Positions 7,737 through 16,640 of a stretch of 64,000 bases of DNA are shown one piece after another. A program made the translations under genes and the position numbers. The notes below the pieces were generated by a model. That model saw only the letters and a list, made by a program, of their open reading frames with translations, made no database searches and was not told where the DNA came from. The DNA is from Vallitalea guaymasensis (GTDB lineage Bacteria; Bacillota; Clostridia; Lachnospirales; Vallitaleaceae): NCBI RefSeq assembly GCF_018141425.1, contig NZ_CP058561.1, forward strand, positions 4,960,001 through 5,024,000, given 5' to 3'. Every line of letters starts with the position of its first letter. Positions within the stretch are counted from its first letter, which is position 1.

Positions 7737-10700
7737 ATGTATCCATTATCAAAAGGTAAAAAAGCTATGTGGGATATAGGAAAAATGTATAAATCCTGTA
7801 TTCCAAGTTTAATAATTGGGGAAATGATTTTCAAAGATAATAACATATCCATTGATAAACTGGATAGGGCTATAAATAAGCTGATTGAATCAGATGATAT
7901 CATAAGAACATCAATAATAGATGATGACAAAGAGACTATAGAACCTTTTTATTATCATAAGGTTAATATAATAGATTTAGTTGAGAAAGCAAATGAAGAA
8001 TCAGATAAGATAATACAGAATTACACACAAGAGAAAATAGAAAAGAATAAGCTGTATTCCTTTAGGATTGTTCTATATAACAATGGTAAAACTGGTATTA
8101 TTATAAAACTTCATCATATTATATCTGATGCTTGGACAATGGTACTGATAGGAAGTAGAATCAATTATTATTATAGAAATGATAAAACAACCACCCTGGA
8201 TAAAGGAATTTCTTATACAGAATATTTAACTAGAGATAATAGATACCTGATTTCTTATAGATATTTACAAGATGAAAATTATTGGAAAGATAAAATAAGT
8301 GATTTTGATGATTCAGCCATAAAATTAAATAATGACTGTATTGGTACAGTTGAAGATATAAAAGCCAGAAGAAAAAGTATTAAGATTAATGAAGAACATA
8401 TAAAACAATACTGTAAGAATAACTCTATAAGTTTGTTTGCATTTCATGTTGCTGTTCTAGCCATTTATATGGCAAGAATGAATCATAAGGATAAAGTAAT
8501 AATTGGTACACCAGTATTAGGCAGAGAAGGAAGAGAAAAATTTTCACTAGGTTACTATGTCAATATGGTTCCACTAAAAATCAATATCAACATGGAGTGG
8601 ACTTTCTATGAATTATTAAAGGAAGTCAAAAAAGAGATCTTCAATACACTCAAACATTCAAAGTATCCTTATATAAAGATACGTGAAGCCTTTACAGCTG
8701 AATTCGGAACCAACAAGAAAATTTTTGATACTGTATTATCTTATCAAAATGCTAAAAATGTTGATTATAAGGATTACAATACTAATTGGATATTCAATCA
8801 ATGTGCCATGGATGGATTAGAAATAAATATCAGCAATAGAGATAGTGAACCTAGCATTACATATGAAATAGACTATCAAATCAATAAATACACAGATAAC
8901 AATATTGACCAGATTCTTTCTCATATGGATGTTATTATTAAAGATGTTATAGGCAACCATAGTAAAAAACTGAGAGAATTAGATATAATGCCAGATAAAG
9001 AAAAAAACATTCTACTTAATGAATTCAATGATACAGAGACAGTGTATGATGATACAAAAGCACTCCATGAGTTGTTTTATGGACAGGTAAAAAAAATACC
9101 TAATAAGAATGCAGTAATATATAAAGAGGAATCTATGACCTATAGAGAGCTTAATGAAAAATCCAATTCATTAGCAAGCGTTCTACAGAATGAAGGTGTC
9201 AGAAGAAATACTATAGTAGGAGTTATTGCAGAGCCATCAATCGAAATGATTATAGGTATTCTTGCAATTTTAAAGGCTGGTGGAACCTATCTTCCACTAG
9301 ATATTAATCAGCCAGCAAATAGAATAATTGATACAATTAAAAATTGTAATGTAAATAAAATAATAGTTCATACAAAAAAAGATATAGCCGATATTTTGAA
9401 TGTTGTAGAACAGGTTATTCCAATAGCAGGACAGCTTAATAATTCAACTGATAATATAGATAACGTTAATGAAGTAGATGACTTGGCTTATATATTGCAT
9501 ACATCTGGTTCAACAGGTAGACCAAAAGGAATTATGACGACCCATAAAAATGTTGTGGGTTATGTAAATACATTACTAAAAGAAATTAATATAGAAGGTA
9601 AGGTTGTGCTTCAACAATCATCTTATACATTTGATCTATTTACTGAAGAAGTTTTTCCAACACTTGTTTCAGGTGGGACATTAGTGATTGTGGAACGAGA
9701 AACGGTTACTAACATTGAAAGGTTAATAAGTGTAATAAGGGATAATGAAGTACAAATTATCAGTAGTGTACCATCATTAGTAGCTATGCTCAATAAACAT
9801 ATGATTATTCCTGAATCCCTTGAAATCATTATTAGTGGGGGAGATGTACTTAAAAATAATCATGTTGATAATCTGATAAAAAAAGATATTGATATATATA
9901 ATTCCTATGGACCTACCGAAACAACAGTATGTGCTACCTATAACAAATGTAATAAGGGTAATGTTTCATTAATCGGTTCACCTATAAGTAATTATAAAGT
10001 TTATATCATGGATAGATATGAAAATTTAATGCCCATAGGATATGAAGGAGAAATAGTAATTGGTGGTATAGGTGTTTCTAAAGGTTATTATAATGATAGT
10101 AGTCTTACTGAAAAGAAATTCATCAAATCACCATTCAATGAAAGTGATATTCTATATAAATCAGGTGATAAAGGAAGATACCTCGTAGATGGTAATATAG
10201 AATATAAAGGGAGATTAGACCGTCAGGTTAAAATATTAGGAAACAGAATTGAATTGGATGAAATAGAAAACAAAATCAATCAAGTGACAGGGGTAAAAAG
10301 CAGTGTAATGACTTGCGTAAAAACGAAAGATACAAAGCAATTAGTTTGTTATTATATTTCATCAACAATAGAAGACAACACACTTAGAGACATACTTAAA
10401 AAATCATTACCAGCTTACATGATACCTAATCAGATAATTAGATTAGAGACATTTCCATTAACGGTGAATGGTAAAATAGATATGGAGAAACTAAATAAGA
10501 ATAAATCAACTAATAAGGTTTATGTTAAGCCAAAAACCAGTTTAGAGAAACAATTAGTATCTTTATATGAAAAAGTATTGAATATAAAAAGAGCAGGAGT
10601 GACTGATGATTTTTTTGAATTAGGTGGTGACTCTCTAAAAGCAATGGAATTAATTGTAGAAGCAGATAAATTAGGAATAGGATTAGAGATAAAAGATGTC

Positions 10701-11894
10701 TATAATTATCCTACCATAAGGAAAATTACTCAAAAAGATTCAGAATTGGATTTTTGGAAATATGAAAACACAATAGATATTATCCCCAATAAAATTAAAA
10801 GAAAGAAATCGGGAGATATATTAATTACAGGTGCAACAGGATGGTTAGGCATCCATATAGTAAATGATTTATTAAAAGAGACGAAAGATAATATATATTG
10901 TATTGTTCGAGGAAATAATACGGAAGAAAAAATGGAAAAGGTATTTGCTTACTATTTTCCAAATATGACACATGAAGAAAAACAAAGAATCAAGATTCTA
11001 AGAGGAGATATTACATTAGATAGACTAGGACTAAGTGACAAAGACTATAATATCATAAAAGATAAGATTAAAACGATTATCCATGCTGCAGCTTATGTTA
11101 AATATCATGGTAAATCAGATATCTTACGTAATATTAATGTAACAGGTACCCGAAATATCATTCACATGACAAAAATGCTGAATGCAGAACTTTATCATAT
11201 GTCTACAATATCTATAAGTGGTAAATATATGCTGCAACACCATAAGGTAAAAGGTAGCTTTACAGAGAAAGATTTGTATATAGGACAGCGTTTTTCTGAG
11301 AACGAGTATATATTTAGTAAGTTCCTTGCAGAGAGTGAAATCATAAAAGAGATAGAAAACGGATTAGATGCTTCTATCATGAGAGTAGGCAATCTGACTC
11401 AACGTACAAGTGATGGCAAATTTCAAAGGAATATAGAAGACAATGGATTCTATGGCAGACTAAGAGAATTACTCATATTGAAAAAGATGCCAAAGGAGTT
11501 ATTGAATCAAAAAGTTGAGATGACACCAGTTGACCAATGTAGTGATGCAATAGTTAAAATTATTAAGAGTGAACCAGAGTATACTGGAATCTATCACGTA
11601 TATAACCCTAATAAAGTTGGTGTTATATCTATTTTGCATATCATTGAAAAAATGGGGTATAAGATATTACCAGTATCTATGGATAATATTACTACTCTTA
11701 TATCTCATAGCAAAGAAAAGCTGAAACATTTATTAAGTATAAGGAATAAAAATGCACATGTCAGTAAAAATATAGCAGTTGATAATTATCTGACAACCAA
11801 TTATTTGGAGAATTTAGGATTTACTTGGGATAAGATAGATGAAGATTATTTGAGAGCATTCATTAAGAATATAGAACTAAGAGATAGTTTGTAG
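7737..11894 (+). CDS. Single-module NRPS with C-A-T-R architecture (reductive release)
   Basis: A 1385-residue nonribosomal peptide synthetase. The condensation domain (about 1-430) has His126-His127 and Asp131 in HHIISDA, with Ala for the usual Gly. The adenylation domain (about 445-890) has LHTSGSTGRPKG from 587, NSYGPTETT, YKSGDKGRY and NGKID. The carrier domain (about 930-1000) has Ser966 in FFELGGDSLKAM, the phosphopantetheine site. The terminal thioester reductase (about 1025-1385) has GATGWLG at 1032 and the Tyr1191-Lys1195 pair. It should join an acyl or aminoacyl donor to one amino acid and release an aldehyde or alcohol. By eye against GrsA the pocket reads D235 L236 E239 S278 I299 S301 S322 V330 C331; I do not assign a substrate. 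No partner NRPS, thioesterase or Sfp gene is visible. Probably cotranscribed with the kinase 33 bases upstream. Confidence 0.93.
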   Translation: MYPLSKGKKAMWDIGKMYKSCIPSLIIGEMIFKDNNISIDKLDRAINKLIESDDIIRTSIIDDDKETIEPFYYHKVNIIDLVEKANEESDKIIQNYTQEKIEKNKLYSFRIVLYNNGKTGIIIKLHHIISDAWTMVLIGSRINYYYRNDKTTTLDKGISYTEYLTRDNRYLISYRYLQDENYWKDKISDFDDSAIKLNNDCIGTVEDIKARRKSIKINEEHIKQYCKNNSISLFAFHVAVLAIYMARMNHKDKVIIGTPVLGREGREKFSLGYYVNMVPLKININMEWTFYELLKEVKKEIFNTLKHSKYPYIKIREAFTAEFGTNKKIFDTVLSYQNAKNVDYKDYNTNWIFNQCAMDGLEINISNRDSEPSITYEIDYQINKYTDNNIDQILSHMDVIIKDVIGNHSKKLRELDIMPDKEKNILLNEFNDTETVYDDTKALHELFYGQVKKIPNKNAVIYKEESMTYRELNEKSNSLASVLQNEGVRRNTIVGVIAEPSIEMIIGILAILKAGGTYLPLDINQPANRIIDTIKNCNVNKIIVHTKKDIADILNVVEQVIPIAGQLNNSTDNIDNVNEVDDLAYILHTSGSTGRPKGIMTTHKNVVGYVNTLLKEINIEGKVVLQQSSYTFDLFTEEVFPTLVSGGTLVIVERETVTNIERLISVIRDNEVQIISSVPSLVAMLNKHMIIPESLEIIISGGDVLKNNHVDNLIKKDIDIYNSYGPTETTVCATYNKCNKGNVSLIGSPISNYKVYIMDRYENLMPIGYEGEIVIGGIGVSKGYYNDSSLTEKKFIKSPFNESDILYKSGDKGRYLVDGNIEYKGRLDRQVKILGNRIELDEIENKINQVTGVKSSVMTCVKTKDTKQLVCYYISSTIEDNTLRDILKKSLPAYMIPNQIIRLETFPLTVNGKIDMEKLNKNKSTNKVYVKPKTSLEKQLVSLYEKVLNIKRAGVTDDFFELGGDSLKAMELIVEADKLGIGLEIKDVYNYPTIRKITQKDSELDFWKYENTIDIIPNKIKRKKSGDILITGATGWLGIHIVNDLLKETKDNIYCIVRGNNTEEKMEKVFAYYFPNMTHEEKQRIKILRGDITLDRLGLSDKDYNIIKDKIKTIIHAAAYVKYHGKSDILRNINVTGTRNIIHMTKMLNAELYHMSTISISGKYMLQHHKVKGSFTEKDLYIGQRFSENEYIFSKFLAESEIIKEIENGLDASIMRVGNLTQRTSDGKFQRNIEDNGFYGRLRELLILKKMPKELLNQKVEMTPVDQCSDAIVKIIKSEPEYTGIYHVYNPNKVGVISILHIIEKMGYKILPVSMDNITTLISHSKEKLKHLLSIRNKNAHVSKNIAVDNYLTTNYLENLGFTWDKIDEDYLRAFIKNIELRDSL

Positions 11895-11917
11895 TCAATA
11901 CAGAAAGAGTGATAACA

Positions 11918-12007
11918 GTGAGACAAATCCTATTATTGGAAGACGACGAAAGTATAGTGATGACTCTTCAAAACTATTCAGTATTGAAGAGTCATCTTAT
12001 AATATAG
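11918..12007 (+). pseudogene. Remnant of a response regulator gene (N-terminus only)
   Basis: GTG at 11918, with AGAAAGAG eight bases upstream, opens a 29-codon frame reading VRQILLLEDDESIVMTLQ and then unrelated residues to TAG at 12005. The first 17-18 residues are the beta1 strand and acidic pocket of an OmpR-type receiver domain (typical sequence ILLLEDDESIV). The receiver match is lost exactly where a 13-bp inverted repeat begins (11959-11971 with 11984-11996). No receiver or DNA-binding residues follow. I read it as a truncated relict of a regulator that once followed the NRPS gene; coincidental coding similarity of a terminator region is the alternative. Confidence 0.6.
11959..11996. 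terminator. 13-bp perfect inverted repeat between convergent NRPS and panD genes
   Basis: gatgactcttcaa (11959-11971) and ttgaagagtcatc (11984-11996) are exact reverse complements around a 12-base loop. Location between convergent genes suggests a bidirectional terminator, although neither side has a good T-tract. It overlaps the response regulator remnant. Confidence 0.6.
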
Positions 12008-12029
12008 TATATTTAGCACTTATCTATGT

Positions 12030-12380
12030 TTAACCAATAATCTGATTATTGTTATCTAGAACAACAACTTTTGGTTTATAGTCTTTCGCTTCTTCTTTAT
12101 CCATTAAGGCGTAGGCGATAATGATTATTATATCACCTGGCTGTACAAGTCTGGCAGCAGCTCCGTTAAGACATATGGTACCGCTGTTACGTTCTCCTTT
12201 TATAACATAAGTCTCTAATCGAGCACCATTATTATTATTGACAATCTGTACTTTCTGTCCAGGCAATATATCCGCTAATTCCATTAGGTTTTCATCAATG
12301 GTGATGCTTCCTACATAGTTAAGGTTAGCATCAGTTACAGTTGCTCTGTGTAGTTTTCCTGTCATCATTTCAATTAACAT
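12030..12380 (-). CDS. panD: Aspartate 1-decarboxylase (pyruvoyl-dependent)
   Basis: A 116-residue PanD, which decarboxylates aspartate to beta-alanine for pantothenate. The proenzyme self-cleavage site Gly24-Ser25 is intact ([14 protein letters not shown]), giving the pyruvoyl group on the alpha chain. GKLHRATVT near the start, [20 protein letters not shown] and the C-terminal [10 protein letters not shown] are typical. The start overlaps the end of panC by seven bases, so the two are translationally coupled. It is the last gene of the minus-strand pantothenate operon. Confidence 0.96.
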   Translation of the reverse strand: MLIEMMTGKLHRATVTDANLNYVGSITIDENLMELADILPGQKVQIVNNNNGARLETYVIKGERNSGTICLNGAAARLVQPGDIIIIIAYALMDKEEAKDYKPKVVVLDNNNQIIG

Positions 12381-13231
12381 ATTAGATTTACCTCCATTCT
12401 TAGATTATCAATCAATCTTGTTTGACCGATTTTAACAGCAAGGGCAATGAGAATATTACCCTGAATATAATCTATATCTTCAAGTGTATCTTCATTAACA
12501 ATGCTTATATAGTCTATAGTCGCTGAAGGTTTTTCTTCAATCATTTCTTTTATCATATCTTTTATGATTGTGGCTGATTGTTCACCGTTTTTGATACACT
12601 CTTTTGATTTTTGGAGTGATTCATATAAAATAGTAGCTTGATTGCGCTCTTCAGTATTTAGGTATGTGTTACGAGAACTTAATGCTAGACCATCATTTTC
12701 CCTTACAATAGGGCAGATGATTATATCAATAGGCATGTTCAGGTCTTTAACCATTTTCTTGATGACTATAGCCTGTTGAGCATCTTTCTGTCCAAAATAA
12801 GCTCCATTTGGCTGAACTATATTGAATAATTTAGTTACAATAGTTGTTACACCTCTAAAATGAGTAGGTCTCGATTTACCACATAGATTATCTGTTAGAT
12901 TGTCAACATTCACATAAGTAGCATGATTATCTAGGTACATTACTGAGTTGGTTGGTATAAAAATAACATCTACTCCAGCTTCCTTGGCAAGCTTTTTATC
13001 ATTTTCAAGATCTTTAGGGTATTTATCCAAATCCTCAGTAGGACCGAATTGAGTGGGATTCACATAGATACTTAGTACTGTTATATCATTATCCTTAACT
13101 GATTTTTGTACTAAAGAGATATGTCCCTTATGTAAATATCCCATAGTAGGCACTAAACCTATAGTCTTGCCTTCTGTACGATAGATTTCCAGATGTTTTC
13201 GCAGTTCATTTATATCATTGAATATTTTCAT
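12374..13231 (-). CDS. panC: Pantothenate synthetase
   Basis: A 285-residue PanC, which condenses pantoate and beta-alanine with ATP. It has the nucleotidyltransferase HxGH motif ([13 protein letters not shown], about residues 29-41) and [25 protein letters not shown] and the KMSKS-equivalent LSSRNTYL are also present. The gene overlaps panB by four bases upstream and panD by seven downstream, giving the order panB-panC-panD. Length is normal for the family and no key residue is missing. Confidence 0.97.
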   Translation of the reverse strand: MKIFNDINELRKHLEIYRTEGKTIGLVPTMGYLHKGHISLVQKSVKDNDITVLSIYVNPTQFGPTEDLDKYPKDLENDKKLAKEAGVDVIFIPTNSVMYLDNHATYVNVDNLTDNLCGKSRPTHFRGVTTIVTKLFNIVQPNGAYFGQKDAQQAIVIKKMVKDLNMPIDIIICPIVRENDGLALSSRNTYLNTEERNQATILYESLQKSKECIKNGEQSATIIKDMIKEMIEEKPSATIDYISIVNEDTLEDIDYIQGNILIALAVKIGQTRLIDNLRMEVNLIC

Positions 13232-14076
13232 GATTTTTTCCCTCCACCATATATTGAATCAATTACATCCTGTTTTATATGAAAAACATGTTCTTTACTA
13301 GGAAAAGCCTTTTGTTCTACGTCTCTTATATAATTGCTGGTAGCTTTCATGATTTCATCTTGTAGATTAGCATATTGCTTAACGAATTTTGGTACCATGT
13401 TGGAATATAGGTTCAATATATCATTGGTAACTAATACCTGACCATCACAGTCAGAACCTGCACCGATACCTATAGTAGGGATTTCTACCTTTTCTGTAAT
13501 CAGTCTTGCTAATTCCGTTGGTATACATTCAAGTACGATTGCAAATGCTCCAGCTTCTTCTAGAGCCATTGCATCTTCAAGTAATTTTTTTGCTTTTTCT
13601 TCGGATTTTCCTTGAATATAATAACCGCCTAATTGATTAATTGATTGAGGGGTTAGTCCAATATGTCCCATAACAGGGATTCCTGCATTTATAATTGCTT
13701 TGGTTTGTTTAATTACTTCTGTTCCGCCTTCAAGTTTTACAGCATTGGCTTTGCCTTCTTGAACAAGACGTCCTGCATTTCTCACAGCTTCGTATTTTCC
13801 TGTGTGGTAAGTCAGGAAGGGAAGGTCAGCAACGATTAATGAGTGTTTGCTGCCTCTAGAAACTGCTTTTACATGATGAAGCATATCTTCTATAGTTACC
13901 TCTGTAGTATTTTCATAACCTAAGATAACCATTCCTAATGAATCGCCAACCAATATTATGTCGATACCTGCTTCATCCAGTATAGCTGCTGTAGGGTAGT
14001 CATATGCTGTCAACATTGTTATTATTTCGTTATTCTTTTTCTTGTTCCTTATTGTTTGTGTAGTTACAGTTTTCAT
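13228..14076 (-). CDS. panB: 3-methyl-2-oxobutanoate hydroxymethyltransferase
   Basis: A 282-residue PanB, which makes ketopantoate from 2-ketoisovalerate and methylenetetrahydrofolate. TIM-barrel landmarks are MLTAYDYPTAAILDEAGID, LVGDSLGMVILGYENTTEVT, VADLPFLTYH, KLEGG, GHIGLTPQS and GIGAGSDCDGQVLV, including metal-binding Asp residues. The ATG at 14076 follows AAAGGAGGT eight bases upstream. Its first 47 bases overlap the end of the DUF2520 gene in another frame, showing a tight operon. Confidence 0.97.
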   Translation of the reverse strand: MKTVTTQTIRNKKKNNEIITMLTAYDYPTAAILDEAGIDIILVGDSLGMVILGYENTTEVTIEDMLHHVKAVSRGSKHSLIVADLPFLTYHTGKYEAVRNAGRLVQEGKANAVKLEGGTEVIKQTKAIINAGIPVMGHIGLTPQSINQLGGYYIQGKSEEKAKKLLEDAMALEEAGAFAIVLECIPTELARLITEKVEIPTIGIGAGSDCDGQVLVTNDILNLYSNMVPKFVKQYANLQDEIMKATSNYIRDVEQKAFPSKEHVFHIKQDVIDSIYGGGKKS

Positions 14077-14932
14077 CTTGTAATACCTCCTTTAAAGTAT
14101 TTAGAGTGTATTCGTTTAATTTGTTTTGTTTTTCTACTAGACTTAGAGTTCTATCACCTAGTAAACAATAAAATTGTTCAAGGCTTCTATCTTCTCTAGA
14201 TAAAGCTCGTATATGTGTCTTGATAGTTTGGACATCACCTCGAGCTAAAGGTCCAGTAAGGGAATTCACAGTCCCTTTTTCAAAAATGTTATTCATTGTT
14301 CCTTTTACTAAGGATTCTATTAGTTCTAATGATGATTCCTGCTTTAATCCAATTCGGTTAAGAGTTTCTATTCCTGTATCAATTACAGTAACAATATAGT
14401 TAGATACTATACAAGCAGCTGCATGATATAGAGATTTTTGCTCTGAACTTATGCTGTGTATTTTAAAATTAATATCTAGCAGGATTTTTCTGAAATCATC
14501 AATCAGATTTCCTTTACCTTCTAATGTAAGTGGTGTTTGCGGTAACATGGTTAATGCATAATTAATATCAGCAAATGATAACATAGGATGTAGTGATAGG
14601 GTAGTTGAACCAAGCTTGGAAAGAGGTTCAAGTATAGTGGAGGGATGAGTACCACTTGTATGACAAACAACTTTATCCTCCCATGCTGCATTTATTGATA
14701 TTAACTGACCAACAACATCTTCTATTGCGTCATCAGTAGTAGTTATCATGATATATTTTGAGGAATCAACTAATTGGGTAATATTTTCATAAGCCTTGCT
14801 ATTGGTTAAAGCAGCACTTTTTTTGGCTGATGCAAGTGACTTACTATTATAACCGCTGATAGGCAGATGCATATTGTTAAAGTACATACCTAATGTTGTT
14901 CCAACTTTTCCAGCTCCTATAAATCCAAACAT
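14030..14932 (-). CDS. Rossmann-like/DUF2520 dehydrogenase, probable ketopantoate reductase substitute
   Basis: A 300-residue protein. The N-terminal NAD(P) Rossmann domain (FGFIGAGKVGTTLGMYF, residues 2-18; TTTDDAIEDVV) is followed by a C-terminal DUF2520 helical domain (LYHAAACIVSNYIVTVID, LTGPLARGDVQTIKTHI). Such proteins are regular members of clostridial panBCD operons and lack similarity to classical PanE. From memory, the PanG ketopantoate reductase described in Francisella belongs to this kind of protein, so reduction of ketopantoate to pantoate is the likely role. No panE is seen in this window. It is the first gene after the terminator that ends coaBC. Confidence 0.85.
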   Translation of the reverse strand: MFGFIGAGKVGTTLGMYFNNMHLPISGYNSKSLASAKKSAALTNSKAYENITQLVDSSKYIMITTTDDAIEDVVGQLISINAAWEDKVVCHTSGTHPSTILEPLSKLGSTTLSLHPMLSFADINYALTMLPQTPLTLEGKGNLIDDFRKILLDINFKIHSISSEQKSLYHAAACIVSNYIVTVIDTGIETLNRIGLKQESSLELIESLVKGTMNNIFEKGTVNSLTGPLARGDVQTIKTHIRALSREDRSLEQFYCLLGDRTLSLVEKQNKLNEYTLNTLKEVLQDENCNYTNNKEQEKE

Positions 14933-14961
14933 TACAACCTCCCATTTTTCATAAGCTACAT

Positions 14962-14995
14962 TAAAAAAACCTTCTTAGACAGCGTCCAAGAAGGT
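14962..14995 (-). terminator. Strong terminator of coaBC (minus strand)
   Basis: On the minus strand a 12-bp stem with one G-U pair and a three-base loop (14969-14995) is followed by seven T residues (14962-14968). It separates coaBC from the panGBCD-type operon, so the latter needs its own promoter in the short gap or read-through. Confidence 0.9.
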
Positions 14996-15077
14996 AGAAT
15001 ATCATAATTAATATACCTTGTTTTTTCTTGATACTGTCTTTGTTCAATGAATCAAAGCAGATATTATCTATTAAATT

Positions 15078-16274
15078 TTAGAAATTAGCTATAATATAAT
15101 CCAGTATACTATGGGCTAATTGTTTTTTAGGCATAACTGGGTAGGCTTTCTTATTACCTTTTTTGTCAATTAATGTTACACAATTGGTATCAGTGCCAAA
15201 ACCTGCATCTGCCCTAGTGACATCATTAACTATTATCATATCAATATTTTTTTTCTTCAGTTTACTAATTCCATTTTCCATAACATCGTTGGTTTCAGCT
15301 GCGAATCCCACTATTAATTGTTCTGGGGTTTTGTGCATGCCGATCCATTTTAGTATGTCTGGATTACGGGTTAGAGTAAGTTTGAAATCTTCGTCTGATT
15401 TCTTTATTTTTTTATCTACATAAACCTCTGGACGATAGTCTGCTACAGCAGCAGATTTAATAATTATATTCTGGTCTTTCAGATTGTCTTTTACAGCAGT
15501 AAACATTTCCTCTGCAGATTCAATCTGAATATATTTTTTTAGGTTATTGGGTTTTTCCAAGGTAACAGGTCCAGATATTAAAGTGACTTCTGCTCCTTTT
15601 ACGGCTGCTGCTTCAGCAATAGCATAACCCATTTTGCCAGAAGAATGATTAGTCATATAACGAACCGGGTCAAGAGCTTCTCTTGTTGGTCCAGCTGTTA
15701 TTAATATTTTTTGCCCAGCTAAAGGTTTATCTTCTATTAAATTCATGGTAATTGATTCAATAATAGTGTCTACATTGGCTAGTTTTCCTATGCCTAAGTC
15801 ACCACATGCTAATCTTCCTGAATCTGGCTTAATGAATTTATAGCCATAATTCTTTAATTTTTTGATATTATCTTGTACTATAGGATTTTCGTACATATTG
15901 GTATTCATAGCAGGTGCAATAATTTTAGGTGCTTTAGTTGCCATGATGGTTGTTGATAACATATCATCTGCTATTCCATTTGCTATTTTACCTATTATAT
16001 TAGCTGTAGCAGGAGCAACTAAGAACAAATCAGCAGCCTTGGCTAAAGCAATATGTTCAATATCCCATTTAACTATTTTTGCAAACATATCTACAATCAC
16101 AGGTTGCAATGATAGTGATTCAAATGTCAAGGGTGCAACAAATTCTGTTGCTGATTCAGTCATAATTACATGTACATCCGCATTTAATTTCTTCAGTTTA
16201 CTAACAAGGTCACATACCTTGTATACTGCAATTCCACCACTTACACCAATAACGATAGTTTTTCCTTTTAGCAT
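15078..16274 (-). CDS. coaBC: Bifunctional CoaBC (phosphopantothenoylcysteine synthetase/decarboxylase)
   Basis: A 398-residue fusion enzyme that turns 4'-phosphopantothenate plus cysteine into 4'-phosphopantetheine. The CoaC flavoprotein part (1-180) has GVSGGIAVYKVCDL, the active-site His in DIEHIALAKAADLFL, APATANIIGKIANGIADD and the PAMNTNMY signature. CoaB (about 185-398) has ITAGPTREALDPVRYMTNHS, SGKMGYAIA, and the KKKNIDMIIVNDV dimerisation and nucleotide region. The start follows GAAAGGAGATTT. Together with the pan genes it covers most of the route to phosphopantetheine, the prosthetic group of the facing NRPS carrier domain. Confidence 0.97.
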   Translation of the reverse strand: MLKGKTIVIGVSGGIAVYKVCDLVSKLKKLNADVHVIMTESATEFVAPLTFESLSLQPVIVDMFAKIVKWDIEHIALAKAADLFLVAPATANIIGKIANGIADDMLSTTIMATKAPKIIAPAMNTNMYENPIVQDNIKKLKNYGYKFIKPDSGRLACGDLGIGKLANVDTIIESITMNLIEDKPLAGQKILITAGPTREALDPVRYMTNHSSGKMGYAIAEAAAVKGAEVTLISGPVTLEKPNNLKKYIQIESAEEMFTAVKDNLKDQNIIIKSAAVADYRPEVYVDKKIKKSDEDFKLTLTRNPDILKWIGMHKTPEQLIVGFAAETNDVMENGISKLKKKNIDMIIVNDVTRADAGFGTDTNCVTLIDKKGNKKAYPVMPKKQLAHSILDYIIANF

Positions 16275-16304
16275 TTGGAAATCTCCTTTCGGTGTAGTAT
16301 CTTC

Positions 16305-16333
16305 AATATACCACTAGAAAAAGTAAAAATCAA
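16305..16333 (-). promoter_or_regulatory. Promoter of coaBC
   Basis: Reading the minus strand, TTGATT (16333-16328), a 17-base spacer and TGG-TATATT (16310-16305) form a good sigma-A promoter with an extended -10, 31 bases ahead of the coaBC start. Confidence 0.65.
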
Positions 16334-16361
16334 TATTAAATTTCAATTATAATGCAAGTAT

Positions 16362-16458
16362 GTCAGAAAAAGTGTTTTGTTCTGACTTGGTTTTTGCAAA
16401 ATAGTATATGTATATGTTTCGCCAGTACCCGTTAATATAATCATAAAACACTTTTTCT
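16362..16458. repeat. Nested inverted repeats in the coaBC / AraC-sensor divergent region
   Basis: agaaaaagtgtttt (16365-16378) recurs as its exact reverse complement at 16445-16458. A smaller repeat, gtcagaa (16362-16368) with ttctgac (16380-16386), uses the same left arm, so two alternative foldings are possible. The rest of the 16275-16640 gap is AT-rich and holds the coaBC promoter and the leader of the AraC-type gene; no further gene is seen. Confidence 0.4.
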
Positions 16459-16640
16459 TCTAATTGCATAACTATTGGCTATTTAATATTTATAAAAAAA
16501 TATTAATTGTGGTTGTTTTGATGCTTTTGTGAATACTTATTATGACATGTTTTAGGATGGTTAGTGAAATATGGTAATAGTTATTATATAATATTTGCAA
16601 ACTTTTTTTTTGAAATAATTGGGGAAAAGGTGGTTTTAGA

